Source of the DNA: Chionoecetes opilio
Lineage: Eukaryota; Arthropoda; Malacostraca; Decapoda; Majidae
Length of the DNA: 64,000 nucleotides
Assembly (NCBI GenBank): GCA_016584305.1
Contig: JACEEZ010018838.1
Span: 60,984 to 124,983, forward strand
Reading direction: 5' to 3'
Under the pieces are notes generated by a model. It did no database searches. It was not told where the DNA came from and saw only the letters and a list, made by a program, of their open reading frames with translations. How positions within the stretch are numbered: the first letter of the stretch is position 1; each line of letters begins with the position of its first letter. A program made the position numbers and the translations under genes. Positions 23,470 to 34,817 of this stretch are shown in pieces.

Positions 23470-23740
23470 GAAATAATTCATAACAAATATTAAAATAATC
23501 AAAATATACAAGTTATAATAATTTGACATTTAAATGCTTAACCTAAAATAAATGATAAAACACAGGAGATAAATCAACAATATAAAACTACACCTACCAA
23601 ATCATGTTACAAGTGGAGTGTGTGATGGGTGGGGGTTCCATATGGTTTAAAAACACAGTAACGGGGTGGAGGTGCCTCGTGCACACAGGATGGGTTTGTA
23701 GTGGTGGGTTAGGAGGCTCTCGCATGTCAGTCATAAGAAC
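23470..23740. other. Unassigned stretch beside hammerhead motif
   Basis: AT-rich, then GT-rich with GGGTGGGGGTTCC. No gene recognised. It may be flanking Penelope-like terminal DNA. Confidence 0.3.
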
Positions 23741-23759
23741 AAAAGAACATAAGAAAATA

Positions 23760-24110
23760 AGGAAGCTACAAGAGGCCGTGAGGCCTACACGTGGTAGTTC
23801 CTGTTACCAAATACTACCTATATCCACCTTTCATCCCCATCCATGAACCTATCCAGCCTCTCTTTAAAGCTCCCTAATGACTCCGCACTAACTACCTGTC
23901 TACTGTGTCCATTCCAATCATTCACCTCCCAATTTGTGAACCAGTTTTTTCCTATTTCTTTTTTAAATCCACGCTTTTCCAGCTTGAATCCGTTACTTCT
24001 TGTTCTATCCTGGTTAATAGCCGTATCAAGTATTCCTACCTCTCCTTTATTAAATCCTTTTATCCACTTAAAAACTTCTATCAGATCGTCCCTTACTCTG
24101 CGTCTCTCTC
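23760..24110 (-). pseudogene. CR1/Jockey-group LINE RT C-terminal fragment
   Basis: On the minus strand, across frame changes, the translation follows the C-terminal signature of CR1/Jockey-group enzymes: IEVFKWIKGF-like, then KNWFTNWEVNDWN, then VVSAESLGSFKERLDRFM. This part lies after the RT core. The copy is 5'-truncated, several stops interrupt it, and it abuts a gag fragment at about 24,110. A related but longer copy is at 33.5-34.7 kb. Confidence 0.7.
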
Positions 24111-24640
24111 AGTGATCTGCCGGCCTTTTCCGAGCACCTCTGAACTGCAGCCTGTATGCTTCTGGCCTGGTTCGTACACCTTGAGGATGGATGTCTTAAA
24201 TTCATCATAATCCTCCAGGTCATCCACATCCATGCGATCATACGCCTCCAGGGCTTTTCCCTGCAACATATTAGCTACCAGTCCAACGAGGTCCAACGAG
24301 GTACCAGTTCACGAGACCACTCAAACTTTCGAGCCTTCTTTTCAAACCTCCTAAACCACTCTGTCACCTTTGCCTCGTCAAAAGCTGGAACCAGCTTGAG
24401 ACTTCTAGCGAGCCTCGGTAGTGTCTTCCCGCGTCGGCACCTGAGGCGACATACGAGTGGCGGCAGTGAACTCCAAGCGAGACTTTTCCAGCTCATACTG
24501 CCTCTGTCTCTCCGCTTCCTCAGACTGCCACTGCCTTTACGCTTTTATCTCCACTACCTCCAACTTCCTCAATTCCAGCTGCAACAGAGCCTCCGTCGAC
24601 AACCCTCTCTGGTATACAGGCGTGGAGTGCATTATACCGG
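24100..24640 (-). pseudogene. LTR-retrotransposon gag fragment
   Basis: Minus-strand frames contain a Glu/Arg-rich coiled-coil-like stretch (24,480-24,600), then LVPAFDEAKVTEWFRRFEKK (in 24,275-24,496), then ANMLQGKALEAYDRM and LEDYDEFKTSILKVYE (in 24,093-24,296). I recognise this order from gag proteins of arthropod Gypsy-type elements, with a fold similar to retroviral capsid or SCAN domains. At least two frameshifts separate the blocks. The protein would package element RNA; here only a remnant is left. Confidence 0.7.
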
Positions 24641-24930
24641 GGTTGTCACCACAGCCACCCGCCAGACGAGGGAGCGGACTGTGGGGTGAGACCACTGATC
24701 TATATAACATGGATCGCGGAAGCCTGGCTCAGCACTGGTTCCAACTGTCCGCCATCTTGCCGTAACCAAAACAAAGCCTTGTTTCTGCGGCTCGCGTTGC
24801 TGTCTGGCTGTGTTATCGCCTCGTCATGCCAAGCTGTGCTTGCTGTCTGGCTGTGTTATCGCCTCGTCATGCCAAGCTGTGCTGCTATGTCCTGTACAAA
24901 CAGACCAGGACCTGGAAGTGGCAAATCTTT
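24641..24930 (-). mobile_element. Untranslated leader of the gag element
   Basis: The stretch around 24,680-24,725 is the reverse complement of a stretch at 26,680-26,725 (shared string CTGATCTATATA, then ATGGATCGCGG). It is therefore part of the same retroelement family, upstream of gag. A GTCTGGCTGTGTTATCGCCT unit is repeated in tandem at 24,801 and 24,846. Confidence 0.55.
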
Positions 24931-24947
24931 CCACCTGTGAGTAACAC

Positions 24948-25078
24948 CACACACACACACACGCACCCACCACACACACACACCCACACACACACACACC
25001 CCCACCCACCCACACCCACACCACCCACACACCCACCACACACAACCACCCACACCCACACCCACTCCCCACCCAGCC
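24948..25078. repeat. CA/CCCA-rich microsatellite
   Basis: Irregular CA and CCCAC repeat. Histidine/threonine-rich or glycine/valine-rich frames are artefacts. Confidence 0.9.
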
Positions 25079-25339
25079 CATCCACTCTTAATCCATCTAC
25101 CCACTCCAGTCATCCAACTACTAGTTTAAAAAAAATAAAGGTGGATATGGTATACTTTTTATATATAAGTAGATATAGATATAGTATATTTTTTATACTG
25201 TTTAACAATTAGTGGGGAACGGAAGCAGACCTGAGTGCAGTTATGATACAAATGATCATAGCGCTTCCTAATAAGCGGTGCTTGTTCTAATGGAGATAGC
25301 TTTATTTTGCGAAGAAAAAAAAAGAAAAAAAAGTATACC

Positions 25340-25530
25340 TGTGGTTAAAGTTAGGTTAGGTTTCATTACAACCTATAAGGTTAGGTTAGGTTAGGTTTCA
25401 TTAAAACCTTTAAGGTTAGGTTAGGTTTCATTAAAACCTATAAGGTTAGGTTAGGTTTCATTAAAACCTTTAAGGTTACCTAGGTTAGGTTTCATTAAAA
25501 CCTATAAGGTTAGGTTAGGTTTCATTAATA
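25340..25530 (+). repeat. 30-bp minisatellite built on TTAGG
   Basis: About six copies of a unit AAGGTTAGGTTAGGTTTCATTA followed by AAACCTAT or AAACCTTT. The unit combines telomere-like TTAGG pentamers with an AGGTT...AACCT inverted repeat. It is too short and too degenerate to be a telomere. Confidence 0.8.
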
Positions 25531-25800
25531 TTTTTTTTTTGGGGGGGGGGTTGCGCAAAATAAAACTATCTCCATTGCAACAAGCACCTATTGTAGGCCA
25601 AGAAAAAATAGTTGATGTCTCTTAAAACGACCGCAAAACTCTCGTCCATTATTACCAAAAGTTGTTTCGTAGTCTATATGAAACCATAGTCGTTTCGTAC
25701 ACTCAGCTCAGAGTTGAACTTGACTACTAGAGTTACGAAACGACACCAGGTATGTACGAAAATACTCAAAATCAGTGTACGAAACTAAGTACTTTCAATT
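25531..25800. repeat. TTTCGTA/TACGAAA motif cluster
   Basis: GTTTCGTA and its complement appear about seven times in 25,660-25,790 in both orientations, similar in style to the other motif arrays in this window. No paired ends found; a decayed non-autonomous transposon is the likely source. Confidence 0.4.
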
Positions 25801-26045
25801 CAATATACCTAATTAAGAAAGGTTTTTTGATTAGGCCAAAGGTTTTTGATTAATTTAAACTTCCTGTAATCCCCGAGAGTAGCTTCTATGGACCACTGTG
25901 GCTCGTGCCGTACCCGTGGCCGCGGCGGTACGGGGCTGGCGCCGTTATAGTGGACGAGAACTGCGCGTTCGCTCATTAGGTCAGACACACACACACTCGG
26001 GGGCTAACACTGCACTCTTAGCCTCTCGCTTTACCACATACACCA

Positions 26046-26405
26046 CACCTGTCACTACACACCTGTACGGCCTCGCAACACACCTGTCACTACACACCTG
26101 TACGGCCTCGCAACACACCTGTCACTACACACCTGTACGGCCTCGCCAAGGGCACCTGTCACTACACACCTGTACGGCCTCGCAAGACACCTGTCACTAC
26201 ACACCTGTACGGCCTCGCAACACACCTGTCACTACACACCTGTACGGCCTCACAACACACCTGTCACTATACACCTGTACGGCCTCGCAACACACCTGTC
26301 ACTACACACCTGTACGGCCTCGCAACACACCTGTCACTACACACCTGTACGGCCTCGCAAGACACCTGTCACTACACACCTGTACGGCCTCGCAACACAC
26401 CTGTT
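26046..26405 (+). repeat. 35-bp minisatellite, about ten copies
   Basis: Head-to-tail copies of a unit containing CCTGTCACTACACACCTGTA and CGGCCTCGCAACACA, with period 35. Since 35 is not divisible by three and no frame has a stop, one long frame passes through the unit in all three phases (25,898-26,431). This explains the apparent 177-residue open frame, which is not called as a gene. Confidence 0.9.
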
Positions 26406-26464
26406 GTCTGTGTATCACCGTAAATAAATGACTTGGAAGGTCCGACGATGCACTAGGTTGGAAG

Positions 26465-26575
26465 TTTAGTAGTAGTAGTAGGAGGTGTTAATAGTAGTTG
26501 TAGGTGGTAATAGTAGTAGTAGGTGGTAATAATAGTAGTAGATGTTAATATTAGTAGTAGGTGGTAATATAGGCT
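26465..26575. repeat. GTA-rich trinucleotide repeat
   Basis: Imperfect TAGTAGTAGG and GGTGGTAATA repeats. Confidence 0.75.
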
Positions 26576-26577
26576 CT

Positions 26578-26907
26578 CACATGCCAACACCCAGCCACTG
26601 CCTGGCCGGCCCATGTATTTGTTTTGGTTATGACAAGATGGCGGCTGGTGACTTCAGTATCTCGGCCACAGCTAGCCCAGATCCGCGATCCATGCTATAT
26701 AGATCAGTGGGTGAGACGGGCGGTAACGACACGTGCTCGGGAGACGTTGGTCGGGAACCCTCTCGTGAACAAACAGGAGACGGCATAGTGGACTAGGCTG
26801 CGCTCAACTGACGTACAAAAGACAACACAAAACAACACAATACGTATAACACTTCAAGACAGTGTTAACGTAGCAGCACACTTAAAGTATCCTGGCGAGG
26901 TCGCCAC
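26578..26907 (+). mobile_element. Retroelement leader or internal fragment
   Basis: It shares CGCGATCCATGCTATATAGA and neighbouring bases with the complement of the gag-element leader at 24.7 kb. It ends CCTGGCGAGGTCGCCAC directly before the TGTTACG start of the LTR-like repeat. The two features together suggest a piece of one Gypsy-type element with internal sequence flanking an LTR. Confidence 0.5.
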
Positions 26908-27650
26908 TGTTACGACTGCGGCCTCAAGCACAACAGACTGTTCACTAACCGTGAACCGATAGAAGCCCTCCAGCTTCTATCCAGAGAAAGAGAGGGGCCG
27001 TAATCCTCCCTTCTACTCTCCTGCTCAAATACAAACGTATACTACCGATTAGGCTACTGACAGGCCCGGCTGTATCACTAAACAAACAAGAGTGAGAAGA
27101 GCACCCTCTGCTCTCACGTCCACTCCAAGTGATACTTGAAGAAATATGCTACGTAACGCTTCAAAATGCTACCGCGATTGTATCTATGGGCGGTTAAACA
27201 GTGGTGATGGAAAGTTCCTCCCTGTTACGTTATTACTGGAGTGCACTTCCCACCTTTCTCATCCCACTGCCCAGAAGGGGGAAATTTTTGGGTTTGGGTT
27301 TTATGAGTGGCCCGCAAACAAAGGTTAATTAGGAAAAGGGCGATGTGTGGGTTTTCAGTGTTCCTGTGCTACCCAAAACTCCAAACACGGTAACCATCTT
27401 TTCCCCGCTTCCGTCCGTTAATACTAAATTTAGCAGTGGTCAGCCCGAAAACCTCACCCAAATGGGGGAAACCTACTGTTTCAATACTACCAAAAAATAC
27501 TACAACTTCAGACACTCTCTAGCTTTTCATGCTCAAGGAATGCAGGGAAAACTTCCTACAAAAGACTCAACTCCCAAAACCAGCAACTAAAACGACGATG
27601 GATAGCAAGAGGCTGCGGAGCAAGCGGCAGTGTGTTCGTTTTAAGGGCCC
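26908..27650 (+). mobile_element. LTR-like interspersed repeat, copy 2
   Basis: Collinear with 8,657-9,420: TGTTACGACTG, GTGAACCGATAGAAGCCCTC, ACTGACAGGCCCGGCT and GATACTTGAAGAAATATGCT all recur. From about 27,270 the match weakens abruptly: bases change towards their neighbours, making runs such as ATTTTTGGGTTTGGG where copy 1 has mixed sequence. The 3' boundary is therefore unclear. Confidence 0.6.
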
Positions 27651-28395
27651 CGACCTTACAAAAACTCAGGCGCCCCCACCCGTTGCCAGGTGAATTTTTC
27701 CCCCAAAATATCGTACTAAACCATCAAAATTACTATTTAATCTGTATTATTTTACACTTTTTTTTTTTTCTCACCAAACCTACAGTCACCTTTTCCATTA
27801 AAAAAATGATCCCATCAAAAAAAAGCTGTAAAATTTGGCCCGGGGAAATAATAACAGTGTTCAGAAACCACGGAATACGGAATTATAAAAAAACAAGTGT
27901 GCCCCCCCTGGCCGCCCCCCCGCAACTCTATTTGGGCTCTGCCGCGCCCAGATAAGTTTTTCCCCAAACTAACCGAACCTTTTTAAGGGGGGGGGCTCCC
28001 TCCCCCTTTGACCCCCGCGGGAATATTAAAAAAACCGAAACTAAACCCAACCCTTAACCCGGGAGTAGCGACCGCGAGTTTCGTCATAAAACCAAATTTA
28101 GTCCACGAAAGGTCTTTATCTGTCGTTGCAGTTCTCTTTTAGCAAAACCCCTCCCCTTTTTATCACCAGTAGTACGTAAAAAACCCCCCCAAAAATTAAT
28201 AATTAAAAACAAATCGCGTGCCTACACGTCATCTCTTTATCTTTGTTTTTTATGGTTGGGGGAAGCGGTTGGCCAACCCAAAAGGGTATTAGAAAGATTT
28301 TTTTATCCTTGGGGCCCCAAACCCTCGCTAGATTTGTCAAAAAGGTCAAGCCCAAAAGCCTGTTTTTGGTTTGACGAAAAAAGACGAAATTAAAA
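27651..28395. other. Low-quality-looking stretch
   Basis: Dominated by homopolymer runs (AAAA, CCCC, GGGG). No gene recognised. The pattern continues the degradation starting near 27,270 and is likely a sequencing or assembly problem. Confidence 0.5.
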
Positions 28396-28486
28396 TAATA
28401 TAATTTTATAATATATATATATATAATATATTATATATATATATATAATATATACGTAATATATTTGTATATATATATATATACTA
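28396..28486. repeat. TA microsatellite
   Basis: TA-rich run with interruptions. Confidence 0.85.
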
Positions 28487-29031
28487 GCCCAAAGCCGCCT
28501 TCGGGGAACTTTTGGTAGCTCCCGCGGGGGCATTTGGGGGGCTTCGGCCCACCAAACACAGACTCTTCAGATAGCCCCTTCTAACTTCCTGAAATCAGGA
28601 TGTAGAAATGTATGTATTAACGCCAACCCATTCACATCACCCAACCCATTCATCACCCCCACCCATTCACTCCCCCCATTACCCATCACCCCCACCCATT
28701 CACTCACCCATTACCCATCACCACACACCCATTCCCCATCACCCCCACCTATTCCCTCACCCATCACCCCCCACCCATTCACTCACCCATCACCCCACAC
28801 CCATTAACCATCACCCCACCCATTCCTCACCCTTCCCCATCCCCTTAATCAAGGTTTCCTCAATTCTCCCCAACTCCCTTTTTTCACATTCTCGCTAATA
28901 GGCTGCTAAAAAAAAGAAAAAAAGTGATCGGAATCATCCCCAAAATGGCCGTTAAACCTTTTCCCCTGGTCAACCTGGTTCCAAAACTGTGCCATATGAT
29001 GGGATTGCGCCACGGGGGGCGGAACCTATAT

Positions 29032-29062
<31 letters not shown>

Positions 29063-29112
29063 CACAACACACACACACACCACACACACACACACGCTTT
29101 CGCTTATATTAT

Positions 29113-29143
<31 letters not shown>

Positions 29144-29175
29144 CTATATATATATATAATATATATTATATATAT
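28487..29175 (+). repeat. About 690-bp repeat unit, copy 1
   Basis: Order of parts: CTAGCC followed by a GC-rich head containing TTCGGCCCACCAAACACAGA; a GATGTAGAAATGTATGTATT link; a CACCCATTCACTCACCCAT-type minisatellite (28,620-28,840); a GCCATATGATGGGATTGCGC segment; then CA and TA microsatellites (29,033-29,175). The same order follows at 29,178-29,830. A third, partial head lies inverted near 61,500-61,590. The order suggests a SINE-like or tandemly duplicated element; no pol III box was identified. Confidence 0.7.
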
Positions 29176-29177
29176 AA

Positions 29178-29840
29178 TACTAGCCGCAAACCCGCCCTCC
29201 GGGCGGACTTTTTGGCTAGCTCCTGCGGAGGGCTATTGGTGGGCCTTCGGCCCACCACCTGTGTTTGGTGGGCCATAGGCCCACCAAACACAGACTCTCC
29301 AGATAGCCCCTTCTAATTTTCCTGAAATCATGGATGTAGAAATGTATGTATTAACGCCAACCCATTCACATCACCACCAACCCATTCACTCACCATTACC
29401 CATCACCCCCCACCCATTCAGTCACCCATTACCCATCACCCCCCCCCCCATTCACTCACCCATTATCCATCACCACACACCCATTCCCCACACCCCCACC
29501 TATCCCTCACCCATCACCCATCACCCCCAACCCATCACCCCCACCCATTCACTCACCCATCACCCCACACCATTCCCCCATCACCAACCCATTCACTCAC
29601 CCATTACCATCACCCTACATAAAGGGTTTTCCTCAATTCTCGAAACCCCACTATTTTTTCACAATTCTCGTAATGGCTGCTAAAAAAAAAATAAAAAAAA
29701 AGTTATCGGATCCTCCCAATAAGTGGGCTTTAAAACCTTCCCCTGGTCAACCTGGGTTCCCCCAAAAATGTGCCATATGATGGGATTCCGCCACGGGGGG
29801 CGGAACCCATACCACACACACCACAGACACACACACTTTT
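29178..29840 (+). repeat. About 690-bp repeat unit, copy 2
   Basis: Matches 28,487-29,100 part by part. It has a longer GC-rich head in which GGTGGGCC...GGCCCACC strings form an inverted repeat (29,240-29,290). The minisatellite spans about 29,355-29,620. Confidence 0.7.
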
Positions 29841-29844
29841 GCTT

Positions 29845-30260
29845 ATATTAATATAATATATACCGTAATATATATAATATAATATATTTTAGTAAAATAA
29901 ATAATAATAATATAATGTAAATATATATAAATATAATATATAATACATAATATATATAATGTAATATATTAATATTATATATATATATATATATAATAAT
30001 ATATAATATAATAATAATAATAATATATATATAATATAATATAATATAATATATATATTAATATTATAATATATATATATATATAAAATTATATATAATA
30101 TATATATATATATATATAATATATAATATATATAAATTAATATAGATAGGTAGTATATAGTATAGGGAGTATATATATTATAATATATATAATATATATA
30201 TAATATAATATATATATTATATATATATATAATATATATATACTACCATATAAAGTATCG
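29845..30260. repeat. TA-rich microsatellite
   Basis: More than 400 bases of TA, TAA and ATA repeat with little other sequence. Confidence 0.9.
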
Positions 30261-30353
30261 TAATATACAGCTCTAAGGATCACGTGTGTAAACAAAACAA
30301 ATAATGTTTTTCATGCGTAAAAAAATATATTGAGAAAGTTGTTGAGTAGCATA

Positions 30354-31804
30354 TTATGGTCTATTCACTTAAGCTGGATTTTTGGGAGCTGCTCGATTCC
30401 TACCCGAGTTTGTAAGGACGTCGCTGATTGGCTGATAGACTCGGGCTGGGTGGTGGTGGTGGTGGTACCTTGCCTCGTCGCTACCAAAACCCTTGCGTTG
30501 CCTCAGAAAAATATTCATATTTCTTTTCTTAACTCACCTCTTACACAAGATAGGCCTATTTTGTTTGCATCAGTGAATCAGGCAGTGATTGGTCAACAAT
30601 AACACGCTATTCGTAACTCAATAGGGTAAAAAATAAAGTCATGACTGAGTATCACAAGAGTAGGTGGATTTTCAGCTTTCAATGCATTGAAATGTTGTAC
30701 TCCTACCCGATATTACTAAGCTACCAGATGATATTTTGGTTAAACTGACCCTACTATCGTGTTCACGATATATTGCTGCATATCTTGAGCATAAAAAAAT
30801 TCAGTAAGACTACACCAATATTAAGATAATTGAAGGAAAGTAAAACAGTGTATAAACATTTGTTCTTGCTTTTTTTGCTTCAACTCGCTGTAACTCCATC
30901 AGTTTTGCTCGCATAAAATTTTGAATCGCTGTTTCAAAATCCTCACAATTTTTCGATTCTTAAGGTATGTAGCACGTACCAATAAGGAAAACATGATGTG
31001 GTCAAAGTGGTTAATAAAGTAAAACTACTGAAACTGGCGCCGTGACTGGTGAGCCTCTGATAGCACTCCCCAGAACTCATCTGGCCTGTGGGAGCAATGC
31101 TCACCAGTCACGGTGCCAGTTTCAGTAGTTTTACTTTATTAACCACTTTGACCACATAATGTTTTCCTTATTGGTACGTGCTGCATACTTTAAGAATCGG
31201 AAAATTATGAGGATTTTGAAACAGCGATTCAAAATTTAATGCGAGCAAAACTGATGGAGTTACAGCGAGTTGAAGCAAAAAATGCAAGAACAAATGTTTA
31301 TACACTGTTTTACTTTCCTTCAATTATCTTAATATTGGTGTAGTCTTACTGAATTTTTTTATTCTCAAGATATGCAGCAATATATCGTGAACACGATAGT
31401 AGGGTCAGTTTAACCTAAATATCATCTGGTAGCTTGGTAATATCGGGTAGGAGTACAACATTTCAATGCATTGAAAGCTGAAAATCCGCCTACTCCTGTG
31501 ATACTCAGTCATGACTTTATTTTTTACCCTATTGAGTTACGAATAGCGTGTTACTGTTGACCAATCACTGCCTGATTCACTGATGCAATCAAAATAGGCC
31601 TATCTTATGTAAGAAGTGAGTTAAGCAAAGAAATATGAATATTTTTCTGAGGCAACGCAAGGGTTTTGGTAGCGGCGAGGCAAGGTACCACCAAAATCAC
31701 CACCCAGCCCGAGTCTATCAGCCAATCAGCGACGTCCTTACAAACTCGGGTAGGCATCGAGCAGCTCCCAGCCCAGGAATCCACCTTAAGTGAATAGACT
31801 ATAG
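30354..31804. repeat. 1.45-kb palindrome (fold-back), about 700-bp arms
   Basis: 30,354-31,054 is an inverted, nearly perfect copy of 31,099-31,804, with a 44-base spacer. Matching strings include CGTGACTGGTGAGC/GCTCACCAGTCACG beside the spacer and GTCTATTCACTTAA at the outer ends. The arms differ at few sites, for example GGTGGTGGTGGTGG in the left arm against GGTGGTGATTTTGGTGG in the right. No protein is recognised; open frames at 30,330-30,602 and 31,605-31,832 are mirror images of each other. It may be a fold-back transposon, an inverted duplication, or an inverted assembly artefact. Confidence 0.9.
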
Positions 31805-32620
31805 TAACCCAGGTAAAAAAAATGCGGCGCACCTGCTAACATTTGCTTAATGGAAGATTGAACGGCTTCATATTTTAGGCTTATAAGACACCCGCTCCTC
31901 TGCTTAATAAACCATCTGTTCCATTTCAGCATATCAAAATATAGCTTTGTCATAATATTCAATAGCTATGAAATTTAACAGGCTTAACATTCGTCCGTCT
32001 CCAGGACTTATGTGAATTAATCATTAGTCATAAATATAACTAGTCACAAGTTAAAAGCCATGAAATGTATTGCTTTTCACAATACATCAATGTTCAGACA
32101 AAGAAATACTCCCACTATTCATCTTTTCTAAAATAAGTGTTCATAAGTGTTCACTCCCACTATTGATCTTTTCAACATAAACCTTAAGGCAAAAGCTATT
32201 GTTATACTAAATTTTGTTTATTGAAAAAATATAGGATGTCTAATTAAGATACAAAAAATTGTACTTTAAACTAGTAAGTAGAGAGAGAGAGAGAGAAAGA
32301 GAGAAACCGAGAGGGAGAATGACATACAGACATACAGACAGACAGACATATCTAGAGATACATAAAGAGAGGCGCTATGTGGCAGGAAATACAGTAGGTT
32401 GTATGTGCGAGTTCCATCGGTTGGTAATCTTCATATGTATTTATCGCTGTTAGTTATTTTTTTTACAATATTTGTAGATACTCAACAAAAAAAACATACA
32501 CGAATCTTGGGCAGAATAGGTGCGATTTTCTGCCCCATATGGATAGTTGTGCCTGTTAGCGCGTTTTCGATGAGTTATCCTTAAAATCCGCCTGACCCAG
32601 CCATGCTTGGATTGGTGCCG
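31805..32620. other. AT-rich non-coding stretch
   Basis: No gene recognised. Contains a short GA run (32,281-32,312) and ACAGACAGACAGACA (32,335-32,348). Confidence 0.45.
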
Positions 32621-32929
32621 TAGTTAAGCCCCCGTCACACATTCCATAATCGAGCCACGAACGCGCCAACAATGCAATGCGCAGCGCCGTCATGGTCCTG
32701 GTTATGGGTCCATCGTGACCGATCGTGACGCTCGTAACGCGCTCGGCCGAGGCCACGAGAAGTTAGTGCGTGCACTAAAATATCGGGAAACTCCCCGATG
32801 TTTGTACCCAACGCAGCGCTATCGTAAGTCTATCGTGACGCTATCGTTATCTATGTAGCAGCTTCGTGACACTACCGTGATCGTCTTATGTCTATCGTGA
32901 CGATAAGAAACCGTTACGCGCGCTGTCAT

Positions 32930-33475
32930 CCCTACCTTCCCCCTCCCCCCCCCCCTCCCCTTGCTCCCCCCCCCCTTTCATTCACTCCCCCCCCTCTATA
33001 CCTACCCCCTCCTCCTCACCCATGGTGAAAACCCCCTCTCGTCTCTCTACCCCCATACTCCTCAACACCCCAACCTCAAACTGGACTTCAACCATAGGGC
33101 CTTTGGAAAGGAAAAGGCAAAACACACAGAAAAGAAATTAGGGGATATCTAAAAACTTTTTTTATCAGTCCACAGGGAAAAAACGCAAAATTACCCCCCC
33201 CGAAAACCCAGAAAAAGGTATTTCCCTCAGCCTTTAAAACCTTTCAGGAAGTGACATATGCTCGCGATAAAAAACATGAAAATTAACAAGGCCCCCCGGG
33301 CCTGAAAAAAATTTTCGCCACGATTTTTAAAAAGAACAAAGAACAAAATAGTAAAACCACTTTCCATCTTTTTTAAATTTAAGTTTTTACTACCGGAAAT
33401 GTCCCCGGCGAAGGAAGCTAGCAAATGCACCCCATTTTTAAAAAAGGAAGCAAGTCGCAGCCCGGAAACTATCCC
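32930..33475. other. Homopolymer-rich stretch
   Basis: Poly(C)-rich start (32,937-33,000) and then sequence with many A, C and T runs. No gene recognised; quality looks poor. Confidence 0.45.
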
Positions 33476-33479
33476 CAAT

Positions 33480-34700
33480 CTTTTTAAATCAGTTGCGGGA
33501 AAAAATTAAGGAACCATCATAAGAGACAAACTCTTTAAATTTCTTAGAAGAAAACACATAATAAAAAGTTCGCAGCAGGTTTCAGAAATAAACGCTCAGC
33601 TCCAAACTTATTTGATTTTTACAATGTGTATTCAAATGTACGAAAACACGAGGGCAGTAGCGTATTTTCCCTCGATTTTAAAAAGCGTTCGACAAAGCCT
33701 CAAGCTTTATTAGCAAGAAAAAGTATGGTATAACGGGCCCATTTTAGATTGGATAGAAAACTGGCTGTAGATCGTAAAAAAAGGGTGGAATTTAATGGAA
33801 ATTTTTGAGGACCGTGAAATAGTGGGTTCCTAAAGGGATCATTCTGGGAAAATATCCTGTTTTTAAATAATAAAGAATTGACGAGGGAACACAGAGGATA
33901 AAAAATTTTGTAAAGGGACAGGGAAAATCACAAAAATACCCTTTACAGAATCTCAGCCCCAATCATAAAAACGATTTAAACCGCAAAACAGATGGTCAAA
34001 AAATGGCAAATGAATTTCAATTTTGAAAATCCATGACTACATATCGGTAATAACAACCCTTGAAATTTACTGGAACTTTTTCCCAACAACAAGTTTTGAT
34101 AAAGAAAAAGATTTAGGCGTTATAATCTCAAAAGATCTCAAACCGAATAACCAAATATAGAGGAGTAAAAACTGCAAATAAAATTGGTTGGTTTATGGAC
34201 AACTTCAGTTTCAAATTGAAAAAGTTTATCACTCTTTTTAACTCGTTTGTTGCCCCCATCTAGAATCTGTGTGCATTTTGGGTCACCTTATTAAAAAAGG
34301 ACATAGATAAACTAGAAAAAATCAGCGCAGAGTAAAAAAAAGATACCTAGATTCGAATAAATCGTGCGAAAATCGGTAAAAAACTTAATTTTTCCCACAA
34401 CAAAACGAAGGATAAGAGGTGACCTATCAAAAGTTTTAAAAATCTAATGGTTTTTAGAACGTAGCCCCAGAAAATTTTTTCACGCTAGCCCGGTCAAGTC
34501 AACTAGAAACAACGGATTTAAAAAATAAGCGGGGAAACGGTTTGAACGAACGAAGAAAATTTATTTCTTCAAAACCCTGTTGTAAACGAGGAATGGGGCC
34601 CTCAAAAGTAGTAAACTCAAATACAATAAAATCATTTAAAAAAATCCCCCGAAAAAAATTTTTTCATATCAAACCCCCGGTTGTCATGTTATTCGGAAAA
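33480..34700 (+). pseudogene. CR1/Jockey-group LINE reverse transcriptase, decayed
   Basis: Fragments in order: FLEENT-like start, a DFQKAFDK-like core (about 33,675-33,700), GPILDWIENWL (33,735-33,770), then EKDLGVIISKDLKP (about 34,100-34,145), a HLESVC-type segment, KNQRRVKKRYL-like, and KTKDKR-PIKSFKNL (34,400-34,450). This is the palm to C-terminal order of CR1/Jockey-group RTs. Nearly every block is in a different frame. The changes tend to create homopolymer runs, so part of the decay may be a sequence-quality effect. The minus-strand fragment at 23.8 kb represents the end of a similar enzyme. Confidence 0.75.
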
Positions 34701-34817
34701 TAAATTATCTCGCGGGCCTCGATATTACTTCCCCTGCGTTAAAAAGATTTTGAGTCGCGTTACAAACCCCTCCCCCCACGTTTTTAGAAGCCCCGGTAAA
34801 AGTTTTAATACTACAAA

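Noticed and set aside
26046..26405. CRISPR-like array
   Set aside because: The repeat is a contiguous tandem minisatellite without unique spacers, and the surroundings are eukaryotic.
25898..26431. 177-codon open frame
   Set aside because: It is produced by a 35-bp tandem repeat that has no stop in any phase; the peptide cycles through three versions of the same DNA unit.
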